From: Pedobacter sp. PF22-3
Lineage (GTDB): Bacteria > Bacteroidota > Bacteroidia > Sphingobacteriales > Sphingobacteriaceae
Reading direction: 5' to 3'
DNA length: 64,000 nucleotides
Assembly (NCBI RefSeq): GCF_026239555.1
Contig: NZ_JAPIVP010000004.1
Coordinates: 310,001-374,000 of the forward strand
Shown: positions 53,488 to 62,518 of the stretch, piece by piece
How the letters are laid out: each line of letters starts with the position of its first letter
Position numbering within the stretch: the first letter of the stretch is position 1
The notes under the pieces: model-generated
The model's database searches: none
The model's input: the letters and a program-made list of their open reading frames with translations, nothing else
What the model was told of the DNA's origin: nothing
Made by a program: the position numbers and the translations under genes

Positions 53488-54420
53488 ATGCACACTATAC
53501 TTGGCGCCGGCGGACCTATAGCCAACGCACTAACCACAGCATTAACCAACGCTAAAGAAACCATTAGGTTGGTTAGCCGAAAACCAATCACTACAAGCAA
53601 TCCAAATGTAAGCTGGGTTAAAGCCGATTTATTGAATGAAGCTGAACTCTTCACTGCTGCCGAAGGTTCGAAAGTGATTTATCTGTGCGCGGGTTTGGTT
53701 TATGATATTAAAGTATGGCAACAACAGTGGCCGGTTATTATTCAAAACGTTATTAACTTAACTAAACGTACTGGGGCAAGGTTAATCTTTTTCGATAATG
53801 TTTATATGTATGGACTTGTAAATGGTCCAATGACAGAAGATACGCCTTACCATCCTTGTAGTTTGAAAGGAGAAGTAAGGGCAAAAATCGCTGAACAATT
53901 AATGAGCGAAGCTAAAATGGGACAAATTAACGTAACCATTGCCCGTGCTGCAGATTTTTACGGTGCAGATTCCATGAACAGTTTTTTTGATATGATGGTG
54001 CTAGACAAGTTTGCCAAAAAAGAAAAAGCGCAATGGATCGGAAACCCAGATACCTTACACAGTTTTACCTACATTGAAGATGCGGCAAAAGCTTTACTCC
54101 TGTTGGGAAAAACACCAGACTCTGGTAACCAGATCTGGCACCTGCCAACTTCAGCCCCTTTAAAAGGGAAAGCTTTTATCGAAATGGCTGCAAAGATTTA
54201 TGAAACCAAACCTCAATATTTAACCATTAACAAATTGATGTTACGCCTGGTAGGTTTATTTAAAAAAGTAGTTGCCGGTACTGTAGAAATGTACTACCAG
54301 TATGATCACGATTATCACTTCGATTCTACCAAATTTGAAAAGGCCTTTAACTTTAAGCCTACAGCTTATCATGATGGGATTTTGAAACTCTCGAAAACGA
54401 TGTATAAAAAACAGAATTAA
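53488..54420 (+). CDS. NAD-dependent epimerase/dehydratase-like protein
   Basis: 310 residues from the ATG at 53488 (HTILGAGGPIANALTTALTN, a Rossmann-type nucleotide-binding start). The middle contains VIYLCAGLVYDIKVWQQQWP and IFFDNVYMYGLVNGPMTEDT, and then ARAADFYGADSMNSFFDMMV, typical of the extended SDR group. An in-frame start at 53395 would add 31 residues before the nucleotide loop and is rejected. The substrate is unknown; many such proteins change nucleotide sugars or reduce small carbonyls. Confidence 0.85.
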   Translation: MHTILGAGGPIANALTTALTNAKETIRLVSRKPITTSNPNVSWVKADLLNEAELFTAAEGSKVIYLCAGLVYDIKVWQQQWPVIIQNVINLTKRTGARLIFFDNVYMYGLVNGPMTEDTPYHPCSLKGEVRAKIAEQLMSEAKMGQINVTIARAADFYGADSMNSFFDMMVLDKFAKKEKAQWIGNPDTLHSFTYIEDAAKALLLLGKTPDSGNQIWHLPTSAPLKGKAFIEMAAKIYETKPQYLTINKLMLRLVGLFKKVVAGTVEMYYQYDHDYHFDSTKFEKAFNFKPTAYHDGILKLSKTMYKKQN

Positions 54421-54467
54421 CGAGCGTAAGTGTAAATTATAAAGCTAACTGTCTATCTTTAGCGCAA

Positions 54468-55286
54468 ATGATTCAAGATAATAAAAAGGATGGCAGTGTT
54501 AAAACTGTATCGATTTTAGGCTGTGGTTGGTTCGGCTTGGCTTTTGCCAAAAAACTGATCGAATTAAACTATACCGTTAAAGGTTCTACCACGCGTCAGG
54601 AGAAACTAGAAATCCTCCAGGCTGAGCAGATACAGCCATTTTTAGTCAATTTTACAGCAGAATCGATTGTGGCAGATACTACTTTTTTTGAGACTGATGC
54701 CCTGTTTATCTGTATTCCGCCAAAACGCAATTCGACTGAACTTCTTGATTATCCAAATAAGATAAATTCAATTTTGGCCGCAGCGAAAGATAAATCCAAA
54801 CATGTGGTATTGATCAGTTCGACAAGTGTTTATGCAGATGAAAACAAAACAGTAAATGAAAACAGCGAAACCATTCCAGATACGGATTCGGGAAAGGTTG
54901 TTTTAGCAGCCGAAATGTTGTTTAAGGAACTCCTTCCTAAAAAAGGCACAATCATCCGTTTTGCAGGCTTAATTGGCCCAGACCGTAACCCTGGAAGATT
55001 TTTCGCCGGAAAAACAGACATTCCAAATGGTTTGGCTCCGGTAAACCTGATTCACCAAACGGATGCTGTAGGCGTTGCGGTAAAACTCCTGGAAAAACAG
55101 GCATTCGGCAGAACATACAATGCCTGCTCACCAAACCATCCTGCAAAAATGGATTTCTATGTTGAAGCGGCCAAAACCTCGGGTTTAGCCATTCCTGAAT
55201 TTATTGCAGAAAAGAAAAACTGGAAAATTGTAGAGAGTTTAAATGTACCAGAATACCTTGATTATGAGTTTGAGGTAGGGATTTAA
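54468..55286 (+). CDS. SDR-family NAD(P)-binding protein (YeeZ-like)
   Basis: 272 residues. The start VSILGCGWFGLAFAKKLIEL is a Rossmann nucleotide-binding loop of the GxGxxG type; later parts include FICIPPKRNSTELLDYPNKI, VVLISSTSVYADENKTVNEN and IIRFAGLIGPDRNPGRFFAG. It resembles the atypical extended SDR group. It follows the epimerase-like gene after 47 bases in the same direction and may share its transcript. Substrate unknown. Confidence 0.82.
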   Translation: MIQDNKKDGSVKTVSILGCGWFGLAFAKKLIELNYTVKGSTTRQEKLEILQAEQIQPFLVNFTAESIVADTTFFETDALFICIPPKRNSTELLDYPNKINSILAAAKDKSKHVVLISSTSVYADENKTVNENSETIPDTDSGKVVLAAEMLFKELLPKKGTIIRFAGLIGPDRNPGRFFAGKTDIPNGLAPVNLIHQTDAVGVAVKLLEKQAFGRTYNACSPNHPAKMDFYVEAAKTSGLAIPEFIAEKKNWKIVESLNVPEYLDYEFEVGI

Positions 55287-55296
55287 TTTATTGCTT

Positions 55297-55385
55297 CGTC
55301 ATTGCGAGAAGGCTTTTTCAGCCGACGAAGCAATCTTAATGCCCTGAGTAGTAAGATTGCTTCGTCGTTCCTCCTCGCAATGACG
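55297..55385. repeat. Palindromic intergenic repeat (CGTCATTGCGAG type)
   Basis: An 89-bp inverted repeat between convergent genes: CGTCATTGCGAG pairs with CTCGCAATGACG, and inner arms (GACGAAGCAATCTTA with TAAGATTGCTTCGTC) form a 15-bp perfect stem. It could end both transcripts. It belongs to a widespread type of bacterial repeat. Confidence 0.9.
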
Positions 55386-55391
55386 AATTTA

Positions 55392-58300
55392 TTAACTTAA
55401 CAGACCTAATAATTCTTTCTTCGTCAAGTTTTTAAACAAACTACCCTCTGTTTGAATCAGATCTTTTACCAGATCTTTTTTAGTCGCCTGAAGTTTCATG
55501 ATTTTTTCTTCAATCGTGTCAGGGCAGATTAACCTAACAGCCATTACATTTTTACGTTGGCCAATTCTGTATGCCCTATCTATAGCCTGGTTTTCTACCG
55601 CAGGGTTCCACCATGGATCAACCAGGTAAACGTAATCGGCTTCTGTTAGATTCAACCCTGTACCACCGGCTTTTAAACTGATCAGAAAAACCGGAATGTC
55701 GGCATTCTCCTGAAATGAGGCAACTGCTTCGGCTCTTTTTCGTGTTTGCCCGGTGAGGTATTCATACCTGATTCCCTTGCTTTCCAATTGCTTTTTAATC
55801 AGATTGAGCATGGTTACAAACTGGGAAAAAACAAGAATTTTATGTTTACCCGCTTTGCTTTCGATCTGCTCCATTAATACATCAATTTTTGAGGAGGCCT
55901 GCACATAAGATTTTCCATCAGCCAGTAAGGCTGCCGAATTGCAAATCTGTCGTAAGGTGGTGATGCTTTTCAATACATGCATCGAACTCTTAGGCAGCTC
56001 ATCCTCCTGTTTACCTAAAATATAATCCTGAATTTCCTTTTTGTTCGCTTCGTATACTTCGCGCTGCTCCACTCCCATTTCACAGTAAAGCACAATTTCA
56101 GTTTTATCAGGAAGCTCTTTTGCTACCTGTTCTTTGGTTCTGCGGAGAATAAACGGTCTTATCTTTTTCTGGAGTTCTTCTGCCCTTTTACTATCCTTAA
56201 ACTGATCGATCGGGGTGGAATATAAATCGGCAAATTGTTGTTTACTGCCAAACAAACCCGGACAAGCAAATGACAGCTGACCATATAAATCAAAGGTATT
56301 GTTCTCAATTGGTGTTCCAGTCATTGCTACTTTATTCCGCGATTGTAGCATCCTAACTGCTTTATAACGCTGCGAATCTGGGTTCTTGATCAGCTGCGAT
56401 TCATCTAAAAAGATATAGTTAAAGCGATAATCTTTTAAAAAACGGATATCAGAAAGCAAAGTTCCGTAAGAGGTTAGAATAATTTCGTAATCCTCGAAAG
56501 TATCAGTTGTTTTAGTCCGTTCGCCGGCATAAATGGTTTTTACTTTTATAGATGGTGCAAACTGCTCTACTTCTGCCTTCCAATTAAATATTAATGAGGC
56601 GGGCACCACCACCAGGTTGGTATTGTGTGTTACTTTTTCACGCTGTGATAAAATGAAAGCCAAAACCTGAATGGTTTTACCCAATCCCATATCATCGGCC
56701 AAACAAGCACCGAAATTAAAATCGTCTAAAAAGTTGAGCCAGTTTAAGCCATCTTTTTGGTAATGGCGTAAAGTTGCGGTTAAACCTTTTGGTACTTCTA
56801 CTTCTTGAATAGCATCAGTAGCGTCAAATTTCTGCTTATACAGTTTTAATTCATTTTTTACATTACCATCCAGCAAAGCATCTTCATAAAGCTCGTTTAT
56901 AGAAGCAAACTTAATTTTTGGTGTCAGAATGGCATCCTCAGTCACTTCGCCAGCATTAAAATAAGCCGCAAATTTTTCGATCCATTCATGAGGCAGTATG
57001 CCTTGGGTTCCGTCATCAAGTGTTACAAATTTACTTTTGTTCCTGATCGATTTATGAAGATGTTTTAGCGCCACCTGTTGTTTGCCAAACTTCACCTTTA
57101 CTTTAGTTTCGAACCAATCTGTCCCGCTTAGTACCTCAATATTAATTTTAGCCTGAAACTCACTCAATTTATTGTTCTTGAGCTGGTTGAATCCTAAAAT
57201 ATGGATGCCTTTATTCCGCCATACTTCAAAAGTATCCAGGAACCAAGCTTCTTCCAGAAACCGTTTACGGTGCAGATAAAAAGAATCGTTGGTTTCCTGA
57301 TCGTAGAAATATGGATGTTGTTTTAAAATGTTTCCAATAAACTGTAGCTCAGCCCCTTCATCACGATGCAAGGTAAAGAGATTGCCCAGTTTATCCTGTG
57401 CCTGGATCTGTTTTTTAGACAATACAGGAATTTCCAGGTTCCCATATCGCATTACCGGGGTAAGGAGAATATAATCTTCAGATTCTGAAAGATAAATTAA
57501 TTGCTCGTTTTCGAGATCAAAACCTTTTTCTTCGATCTGGCTTTTGGTAGCAGGTTTTAAATAAGAATAATCAACACGGATACTGCCCTCTAATGGCACC
57601 AGAATAACCTTTTGAAATTCAGGGTATTTAGTTTTATGCAAGATTAATCTGTTACTCTGCTTTTTGAAAAATCCAATTACCCGCAGAAAATCGAGTCTGC
57701 CAATTAAATAAAGTTGATTGTGAAGTTTAACAAAATACTGGTGTACCAATACCAGGCTATCCAACTCGTATGATTTTCCTTCGATAATCAATCGGCCGGT
57801 AATTTCGTAATAATCATCGCGTTGATTTACCGAAAGATGTAAATCTACCTCCAACAAATGTGCATCAACCTGTTTAATGGTAGAAGCTTGAATGGCCGCC
57901 CCAGATTGCTTATCATCTTGCAAATAAAAGGGAATTTGCAGCGGATTTTTCACAACCGCTTTTAAGGCTTCAATTTCTGCCTCATTTTGATCTTGATTAT
58001 AATGCTGTTGAAAAGTGGCAATGCCACTATAAAACTTTACCTGATCGTTATCATTGGTTTTAAACAGTAAATCAGCCGGATTAATTCCTTTGAGCGGATT
58101 TTTAACCTTACCATTTTTGGTGGTTTTGGCTTCGAATAATTCTACTGTTAAATGGTTATAATAGCGGTGCTGCCCAAAAACCAGGATCATTTGACCTGTA
58201 TCGTTTTCGATTGGCACTTTTGTTTTGGATTGATTTGCCGGCAATAAAAGTTCCTGTAAATTTTGCTGGGCTTCTTTGTTGAATGGCTGGAGGGCATCCA

Positions 58301-58781
58301 TTTTCGGCCGGATTGCAACCTGTCCGTTTTCGTAACGGAGATTGAACAGCAGATCGAGATGCGCTTCTTTTTCCAATCCGTAATCAATTGCAATTTTGGC
58401 AAGCTTTTGTTGCCGCAGGTTACTATCGAAAAAAATGAGCAGATCCTGGCGCTGAAGGATATTGTACAAAACCCTTGCCTGGTGTTCACATAGTTTATGT
58501 TTTGGTGTAGCACAACGGCAGGAGAGTTTTACGGAGTTTTCATTTTGCTGCACCTGAACGATTGGAAAAGGCAATCCGGAAGCTTCATCGCTAAAAGCTG
58601 CAAAATCGATCTCAATTTGTTCCGGAAAGAGCTGATAAAAACCCTTAACATCCGTATGGATCAATCCGCTTAAATGTTTAAGGATAACAATCTGGCTTAG
58701 ATCTTTCAGGTTAAAATCCTTTAAAATATAATCGTAAGGATTTTGTTCTGATACTGTATACGCCGTTACCTGTTCACTCAT
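55392..58781 (-). CDS. SWI2/SNF2-type DEAD-box helicase with an N-terminal SWIM domain
   Basis: 1129 residues. A SWIM zinc-binding motif lies near residue 75 (SCRCATPKHKLCEHQARVLY). A long middle region follows, then the SNF2 motor from about 650: ACLADDMGLGKTIQVLAFIL (motif I), FLDESQLIKN (motif II, DESQ), AMTGTPIENNTFDL (III), FSQFVTMLNLIKKQ (IV), and GGTGLNLTEADYVYLVDPWW with QAIDRAYRIGQ (V and VI). Such ATPases move along double-stranded DNA and, in bacteria, affect RNA polymerase recycling or DNA repair. The specific role is unknown. Single gene, convergent with the 54468 gene. Confidence 0.93.
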   Translation of the reverse strand: MSEQVTAYTVSEQNPYDYILKDFNLKDLSQIVILKHLSGLIHTDVKGFYQLFPEQIEIDFAAFSDEASGLPFPIVQVQQNENSVKLSCRCATPKHKLCEHQARVLYNILQRQDLLIFFDSNLRQQKLAKIAIDYGLEKEAHLDLLFNLRYENGQVAIRPKMDALQPFNKEAQQNLQELLLPANQSKTKVPIENDTGQMILVFGQHRYYNHLTVELFEAKTTKNGKVKNPLKGINPADLLFKTNDNDQVKFYSGIATFQQHYNQDQNEAEIEALKAVVKNPLQIPFYLQDDKQSGAAIQASTIKQVDAHLLEVDLHLSVNQRDDYYEITGRLIIEGKSYELDSLVLVHQYFVKLHNQLYLIGRLDFLRVIGFFKKQSNRLILHKTKYPEFQKVILVPLEGSIRVDYSYLKPATKSQIEEKGFDLENEQLIYLSESEDYILLTPVMRYGNLEIPVLSKKQIQAQDKLGNLFTLHRDEGAELQFIGNILKQHPYFYDQETNDSFYLHRKRFLEEAWFLDTFEVWRNKGIHILGFNQLKNNKLSEFQAKINIEVLSGTDWFETKVKVKFGKQQVALKHLHKSIRNKSKFVTLDDGTQGILPHEWIEKFAAYFNAGEVTEDAILTPKIKFASINELYEDALLDGNVKNELKLYKQKFDATDAIQEVEVPKGLTATLRHYQKDGLNWLNFLDDFNFGACLADDMGLGKTIQVLAFILSQREKVTHNTNLVVVPASLIFNWKAEVEQFAPSIKVKTIYAGERTKTTDTFEDYEIILTSYGTLLSDIRFLKDYRFNYIFLDESQLIKNPDSQRYKAVRMLQSRNKVAMTGTPIENNTFDLYGQLSFACPGLFGSKQQFADLYSTPIDQFKDSKRAEELQKKIRPFILRRTKEQVAKELPDKTEIVLYCEMGVEQREVYEANKKEIQDYILGKQEDELPKSSMHVLKSITTLRQICNSAALLADGKSYVQASSKIDVLMEQIESKAGKHKILVFSQFVTMLNLIKKQLESKGIRYEYLTGQTRKRAEAVASFQENADIPVFLISLKAGGTGLNLTEADYVYLVDPWWNPAVENQAIDRAYRIGQRKNVMAVRLICPDTIEEKIMKLQATKKDLVKDLIQTEGSLFKNLTKKELLGLLS

Positions 58782-58958
58782 TTAAACTGAAATAGTTGAA
58801 TGATAAAAGTAATCATTAATAAGTTTTAGCTAAAACTCCATTTTGGTTTTTTATACACAATTTAATTGATATGGACGGGAAGTTTTTTTTTACCGGGTAC
58901 GACAGATGTTATCATGTGAGCAACAGGTCTACCCTATGCTTCAGTTCGCAATGGCGAT

Positions 58959-59816
58959 TTAAGGCATTGGAATTGCAGAAATTCGCTGCACAATATCTTC
59001 AATTACATCAGCAGATTTTAAAATTTTATAATGTCCGACTTCTTCAAATGATTTGGCACTTATTGCAGGATTTTTAGCTAAAAATTCTTTTAGAAATGGA
59101 TATGGAGAAATGTGATCGGCAGGATCATAAGCTAGAAAATGATCCAGATCGGGACCTAATTGATAAAGTTCAGTGAGGTTAAAATGATCGGCAGGAACAG
59201 GAAATTCATGGGCAAAGTTGCTGAAAAATACATCCTGATCTTTAACTCCGATACTTACAGAACCTAAACTCTGTTCAAAGTTCTCTTTCAGCCTGATTAA
59301 TGGTGCAATGCTAATGAGCAGATGAGGCTTTAAACCAAGTGCCTGTAATGCAATTACATTGGCCATACCACCGAGTGAGTGTCCGATCAGGACATCAGGT
59401 TGTACATAGTTCAAGGCAATCGATTTTACCGAATCAGCATATAACATCAGGTTAGAAAATTCGGAGATCGAACTTCCATTACCAGGTGCATCAAAAGCAA
59501 TAATCTCCAAATCTTCAATTTTCTGGAGTTCAATAATCAGCTCATAAAAATCTAAAGCTTTTGAGGCCCAGCCATGTGTAAGCAACACTTTTCGTTTTCC
59601 ATTCCCCCAGCTAAAACAATTAATGCTTACATCGGCTTTGGTAAAATAGGTATCATAAACCTGAAGGCTAAACTGTTTAGAAACCGCAACAAGCTGTTCC
59701 TGATGTAAGCGTAAAGGCATTTTGGGCGAATAAAAAATAAATTCGCGCATTAGTGCTGCATCGGGTGTTGACTGTGTTAATTTAAGCGCATTAACAATCT
59801 GTTTTAGCCTTTTCAA
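58959..59816 (-). CDS. Alpha/beta hydrolase
   Basis: 285 residues with the alpha/beta hydrolase fold: VLLTHGWASKALDFYELIIE, IAFDAPGNGSSISEFSNLML, and the nucleophile elbow VLIGHSLGGMANVIALQALG. The acid is probably in FLAYDPADHISPYPF and the base in FEEVGHYKILKSADVI. It probably cleaves an ester, but the substrate is unknown. It begins 17 bases after the pyrophosphohydrolase gene, so they are likely co-transcribed. Confidence 0.88.
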   Translation of the reverse strand: MKRLKQIVNALKLTQSTPDAALMREFIFYSPKMPLRLHQEQLVAVSKQFSLQVYDTYFTKADVSINCFSWGNGKRKVLLTHGWASKALDFYELIIELQKIEDLEIIAFDAPGNGSSISEFSNLMLYADSVKSIALNYVQPDVLIGHSLGGMANVIALQALGLKPHLLISIAPLIRLKENFEQSLGSVSIGVKDQDVFFSNFAHEFPVPADHFNLTELYQLGPDLDHFLAYDPADHISPYPFLKEFLAKNPAISAKSFEEVGHYKILKSADVIEDIVQRISAIPMP

Positions 59817-59833
59817 TTCTAGCCTGCTTATAG

Positions 59834-60301
59834 TTAAACCAAATGCGACTTTAAATCAGCCGGCGAATAGTTGATCGATTTTAAAGTCTTATCGTCAGAC
59901 TTTCTGAACACTAAAAACAGTCCGTCTATTTCTTTGTAGTAAGATTCGGTTCCGTCTTTTTCTAAATAAAACCGGATGGTTTGTTCGGCTTCTTCTACCG
60001 TTTTACAGGCTTTGCTCATGTTAGAGCGGTGAACTTCATCAAATAAAGTTTTAAATTTTTCACCCAGGCCAAACTCGTGGATGGCACCGGCCAAAACATA
60101 TTGTAAATCGCAAAGGGCATCAGCAACTTCTACAAGGTCGTCATTTTCTACGGCTTCCTGCAATTCTTTCAACTCTTCTGCTAAAAGCGAAATACGCAGA
60201 TTGGCACGCTGTTTTGAAGGAATTACCGGACTTTCCAGAATCGGATGTTTAAAGGTAGTGTGAAATTCTGCAACCTGGTTTAGCGAATTTGTTTCTTGCA
60301 T
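59834..60301 (-). CDS. MazG-like nucleoside triphosphate pyrophosphohydrolase family protein
   Basis: 155 residues. The all-alpha NTP-PPase core is visible: RISLLAEELKELQEAVENDD (the E-x-x-E pair that binds magnesium) and VEVADALCDLQYVLAGAIHE (the E-x-x-D pair). A C-terminal part (about 100-155) is not recognised. The group hydrolyses non-canonical or excess nucleotides; some members are close to phosphoribosyl-ATP pyrophosphatase, but no his gene is nearby. Probably in one unit with the hydrolase after it. Confidence 0.83.
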   Translation of the reverse strand: MQETNSLNQVAEFHTTFKHPILESPVIPSKQRANLRISLLAEELKELQEAVENDDLVEVADALCDLQYVLAGAIHEFGLGEKFKTLFDEVHRSNMSKACKTVEEAEQTIRFYLEKDGTESYYKEIDGLFLVFRKSDDKTLKSINYSPADLKSHLV

Positions 60302-60324
60302 GGTGGTATTTAATCTTGATGCAG

Positions 60325-60332
60325 CAAACTTA
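60325..60332 (-). promoter_or_regulatory. -7 promoter element of the MazG-like gene
   Basis: TAAGTTTG on the minus strand matches TAnnTTTG; the start would be near 60318, leaving a leader of about 15 nt. No -33 word was seen. Confidence 0.4.
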
Positions 60333-60370
60333 AAAAAAACGGAAGAGATATTGGGGAGAATTTATGCACA

Positions 60371-60486
60371 GATTGTTTAATCGGTTAATTGTTCAAATTG
60401 GTTAACTGAAAATCGCAAACTGAAAACTGAATAGATTGTTGAATCGGTTAATTGGTTAATTGAAAACTGCAAATTGAAAACTGAAG
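60371..60486. repeat. AACTGAAAACTG/GGTTAATTG word repeat, two diverged copies
   Basis: About 60 bases (AGATTGTTTAATCGGTTAAT through AACTGAAAACTGAA) are repeated in diverged form directly after (AGATTGTTGAATCGGTTAAT through TTGAAAACTGAAG). The AACTGAAAACTG word also occurs at 10421-10441. It lies directly after the stop of the LytTR gene. Confidence 0.75.
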
Positions 60487-60493
60487 AAATCGA

Positions 60494-61228
60494 TTAATTA
60501 TTCTTCTTCCCTTCCCTCACTACCTTAAAAAATTCTTCTTTATAGGTTTCGCCAATGGGGATGGATTGATCGCCAATATAAACCGTATTTCCATCGATCA
60601 TTTTAATCTTTTCGAGAGAAATGATATACGATTTATGGACACGGTAAAAAGGTGGCTGAGGCAGTTCCGATTCCAGCTCACGCAATGCCTGGTAGGTCAC
60701 AATTCTTTGGTTGGCTGTATAAACCGAAACATAGTTTTTCAAGCCTTCTATATAAAGAATATCTTCATAATCAACCTTGATAAACTTGTTTTTGGTATCG
60801 CCTTTAATGAAAATAAAATCGTTTACCTGTGCTACAGGCTGTACAACAACTTCTTTTTGAATGGGCACTACTGGCATTAAAATCTGTTGCGCTTTTGTAG
60901 CTGCCTTATAAAAACGCTCGTAGGAGATCGGTTTTAGTAAGTAATCCACCACATCAAGATCAAAACCTTCTAAAGCGTATTCGGGGTAGGCAGTAGTCAG
61001 TATCACCTTGCATTTACCGCCACAGATTTTCAAAAACTGGATCCCCGTTAATTCAGGCATTTGTATATCTAAAAAAACAAGATCTACCTTACCTTCCTGA
61101 ACCAGGTTAAGTGCTTCAAAAGCGTTGGTAGTGGTTCCAACCAAATCTAAAAATGGGGTTTTATTGATAAAGGCAGCAATAATATCTGAGGCATAAGACT
61201 CATCATCAACGGCAAGGCAACGGATCAT
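60494..61228 (-). CDS. LytTR-family response regulator
   Basis: 244 residues. A receiver domain (1-120) with Asp54-type phosphorylation site in VDLVFLDIQMPELTG and the Lys in VVDYLLKPISYERFY is followed by a LytTR DNA-binding domain (about 145-240: DFIFIKGDTKNKFIKVDYED, YVSVYTANQRIVTYQALREL, FYRVHKSYIISLEKIKMI). It pairs with the histidine kinase encoded 75 bases before it. Target promoters are unknown; the outer membrane barrel gene divergent from the kinase is a candidate. Confidence 0.93.
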   Translation of the reverse strand: MIRCLAVDDESYASDIIAAFINKTPFLDLVGTTTNAFEALNLVQEGKVDLVFLDIQMPELTGIQFLKICGGKCKVILTTAYPEYALEGFDLDVVDYLLKPISYERFYKAATKAQQILMPVVPIQKEVVVQPVAQVNDFIFIKGDTKNKFIKVDYEDILYIEGLKNYVSVYTANQRIVTYQALRELESELPQPPFYRVHKSYIISLEKIKMIDGNTVYIGDQSIPIGETYKEEFFKVVREGKKNN

Positions 61229-61303
61229 AGGTGACGGTTATGGGTTAACGTTTAGGGGTTAGCGTTTGGCGAACTAAAATATTTCAATGATACAAATTAT
61301 CCA

Positions 61304-62311
61304 TCAGAGATTTAAAATCAAAGTACTTTTATAGGTATTACCATTGTTGGAAATTAATAACTCATGTTTTTCAGGGTAGATCAGTTCTAACCTTCGGTGG
61401 ATATTCACCATACCCACACCGCTTGAGTGGTCTTTCTGTGCATGGCTGATCTTGTTGCTCACCTCGAAACTTAATCTTTTATGCTGCACTTTAAGTTTAA
61501 TACGCACTGGCTGAGTTTCATCATTTACTACACCATGTTTAAAAGCATTTTCAACAAATGGGATCAATACCAGCGAAGCTATTTTTTGATCAGCAATTCC
61601 CTCTGTAACAAAATCGACATAAAACTTGGGTTCAAAACGCATTTTAAAAAGCGCTACATAACTCTCTAAATATTCCACTTCCTTGCTCAGACTTACTTTA
61701 CCATCGGGGCTATCGTTCAAGGTATAACGCATCAGGTCTGACAAACGCAAAACAGCATTGGCCAACTGATCTGAAACAGGAATAGCCAGCGAATAAACAT
61801 AGTTTAAAGTATTATACAGGAAGTGTGGATTGATCTGCGATTTTAAAAATGAAAGTTCGGCCTTAACCACTTCTTCCTTAAGTTTACGGTTAGCCTGTTC
61901 TGATTTAAAGCTCTGTTCAATTCCATATGCCGCAGCTGGCACCACAATAAAAGCTAAACTCCAATAAATATTATCAGATATATAGTTCCATGCCGTTACG
62001 CCATCATCATAATTATGAAAACCAAACCATTTTCGATAGAGGATCTCTTCTATTAAATACCGAAGTGATGTAAAAACGGCCATGGTAAATAAAATACCGC
62101 CTATTAACTGGGGTAATTTGTTTCTTTTCAAAAATCTTGGATATACCCATGCATAACAGATATAGAATTCTATCACCTGTATAAAATTCATAGAAATGCT
62201 AAAAGCAGATTGTCTGAAGGTTGTGCCATCAATTAAATGACCGCCATAAAAATAGCCCAAAACAAGCAACCAGCCAAGAACATGAATAAAAATGATTTTT
62301 ATTGTTTTCAT
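61304..62311 (-). CDS. LytS/YehU-type sensor histidine kinase
   Basis: 335 residues. The N-terminal 140 hold about four membrane segments (IIFIHVLGWLLVLGYFYGGH, VIEFYICYAWVYPRF, LIGGILFTMAVFTSLRYLIE, IYWSLAFIVVPAAAYGIE). The kinase part has FLKSQINPHFLYNTLNYVYS with the phospho-accepting His near residue 158, then LVLIPFVENAFKHGVVN and GVGMVNIHRRLELIY of the ATP-binding domain. The stimulus is unknown. Co-directional with the LytTR regulator. Confidence 0.93.
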   Translation of the reverse strand: MKTIKIIFIHVLGWLLVLGYFYGGHLIDGTTFRQSAFSISMNFIQVIEFYICYAWVYPRFLKRNKLPQLIGGILFTMAVFTSLRYLIEEILYRKWFGFHNYDDGVTAWNYISDNIYWSLAFIVVPAAAYGIEQSFKSEQANRKLKEEVVKAELSFLKSQINPHFLYNTLNYVYSLAIPVSDQLANAVLRLSDLMRYTLNDSPDGKVSLSKEVEYLESYVALFKMRFEPKFYVDFVTEGIADQKIASLVLIPFVENAFKHGVVNDETQPVRIKLKVQHKRLSFEVSNKISHAQKDHSSGVGMVNIHRRLELIYPEKHELLISNNGNTYKSTLILNL

Positions 62312-62518
62312 AGTCCAAAACTAGACAAAGCTTTTTTCAATGCCTATTTTCTTATTCCAAACGGGCAAATAATTATCCCAACCGCTACATTTTAAGGATG
62401 AACGCCAATTACGCGCTAAAAATGGATTGGGATAATATTTTAAAGGGTTGGGATTATATAATTTTTAGGGTACCGGAACCTCTTCATCTTTGAATCGTCA
62501 ATATTAAAAACCAACACG

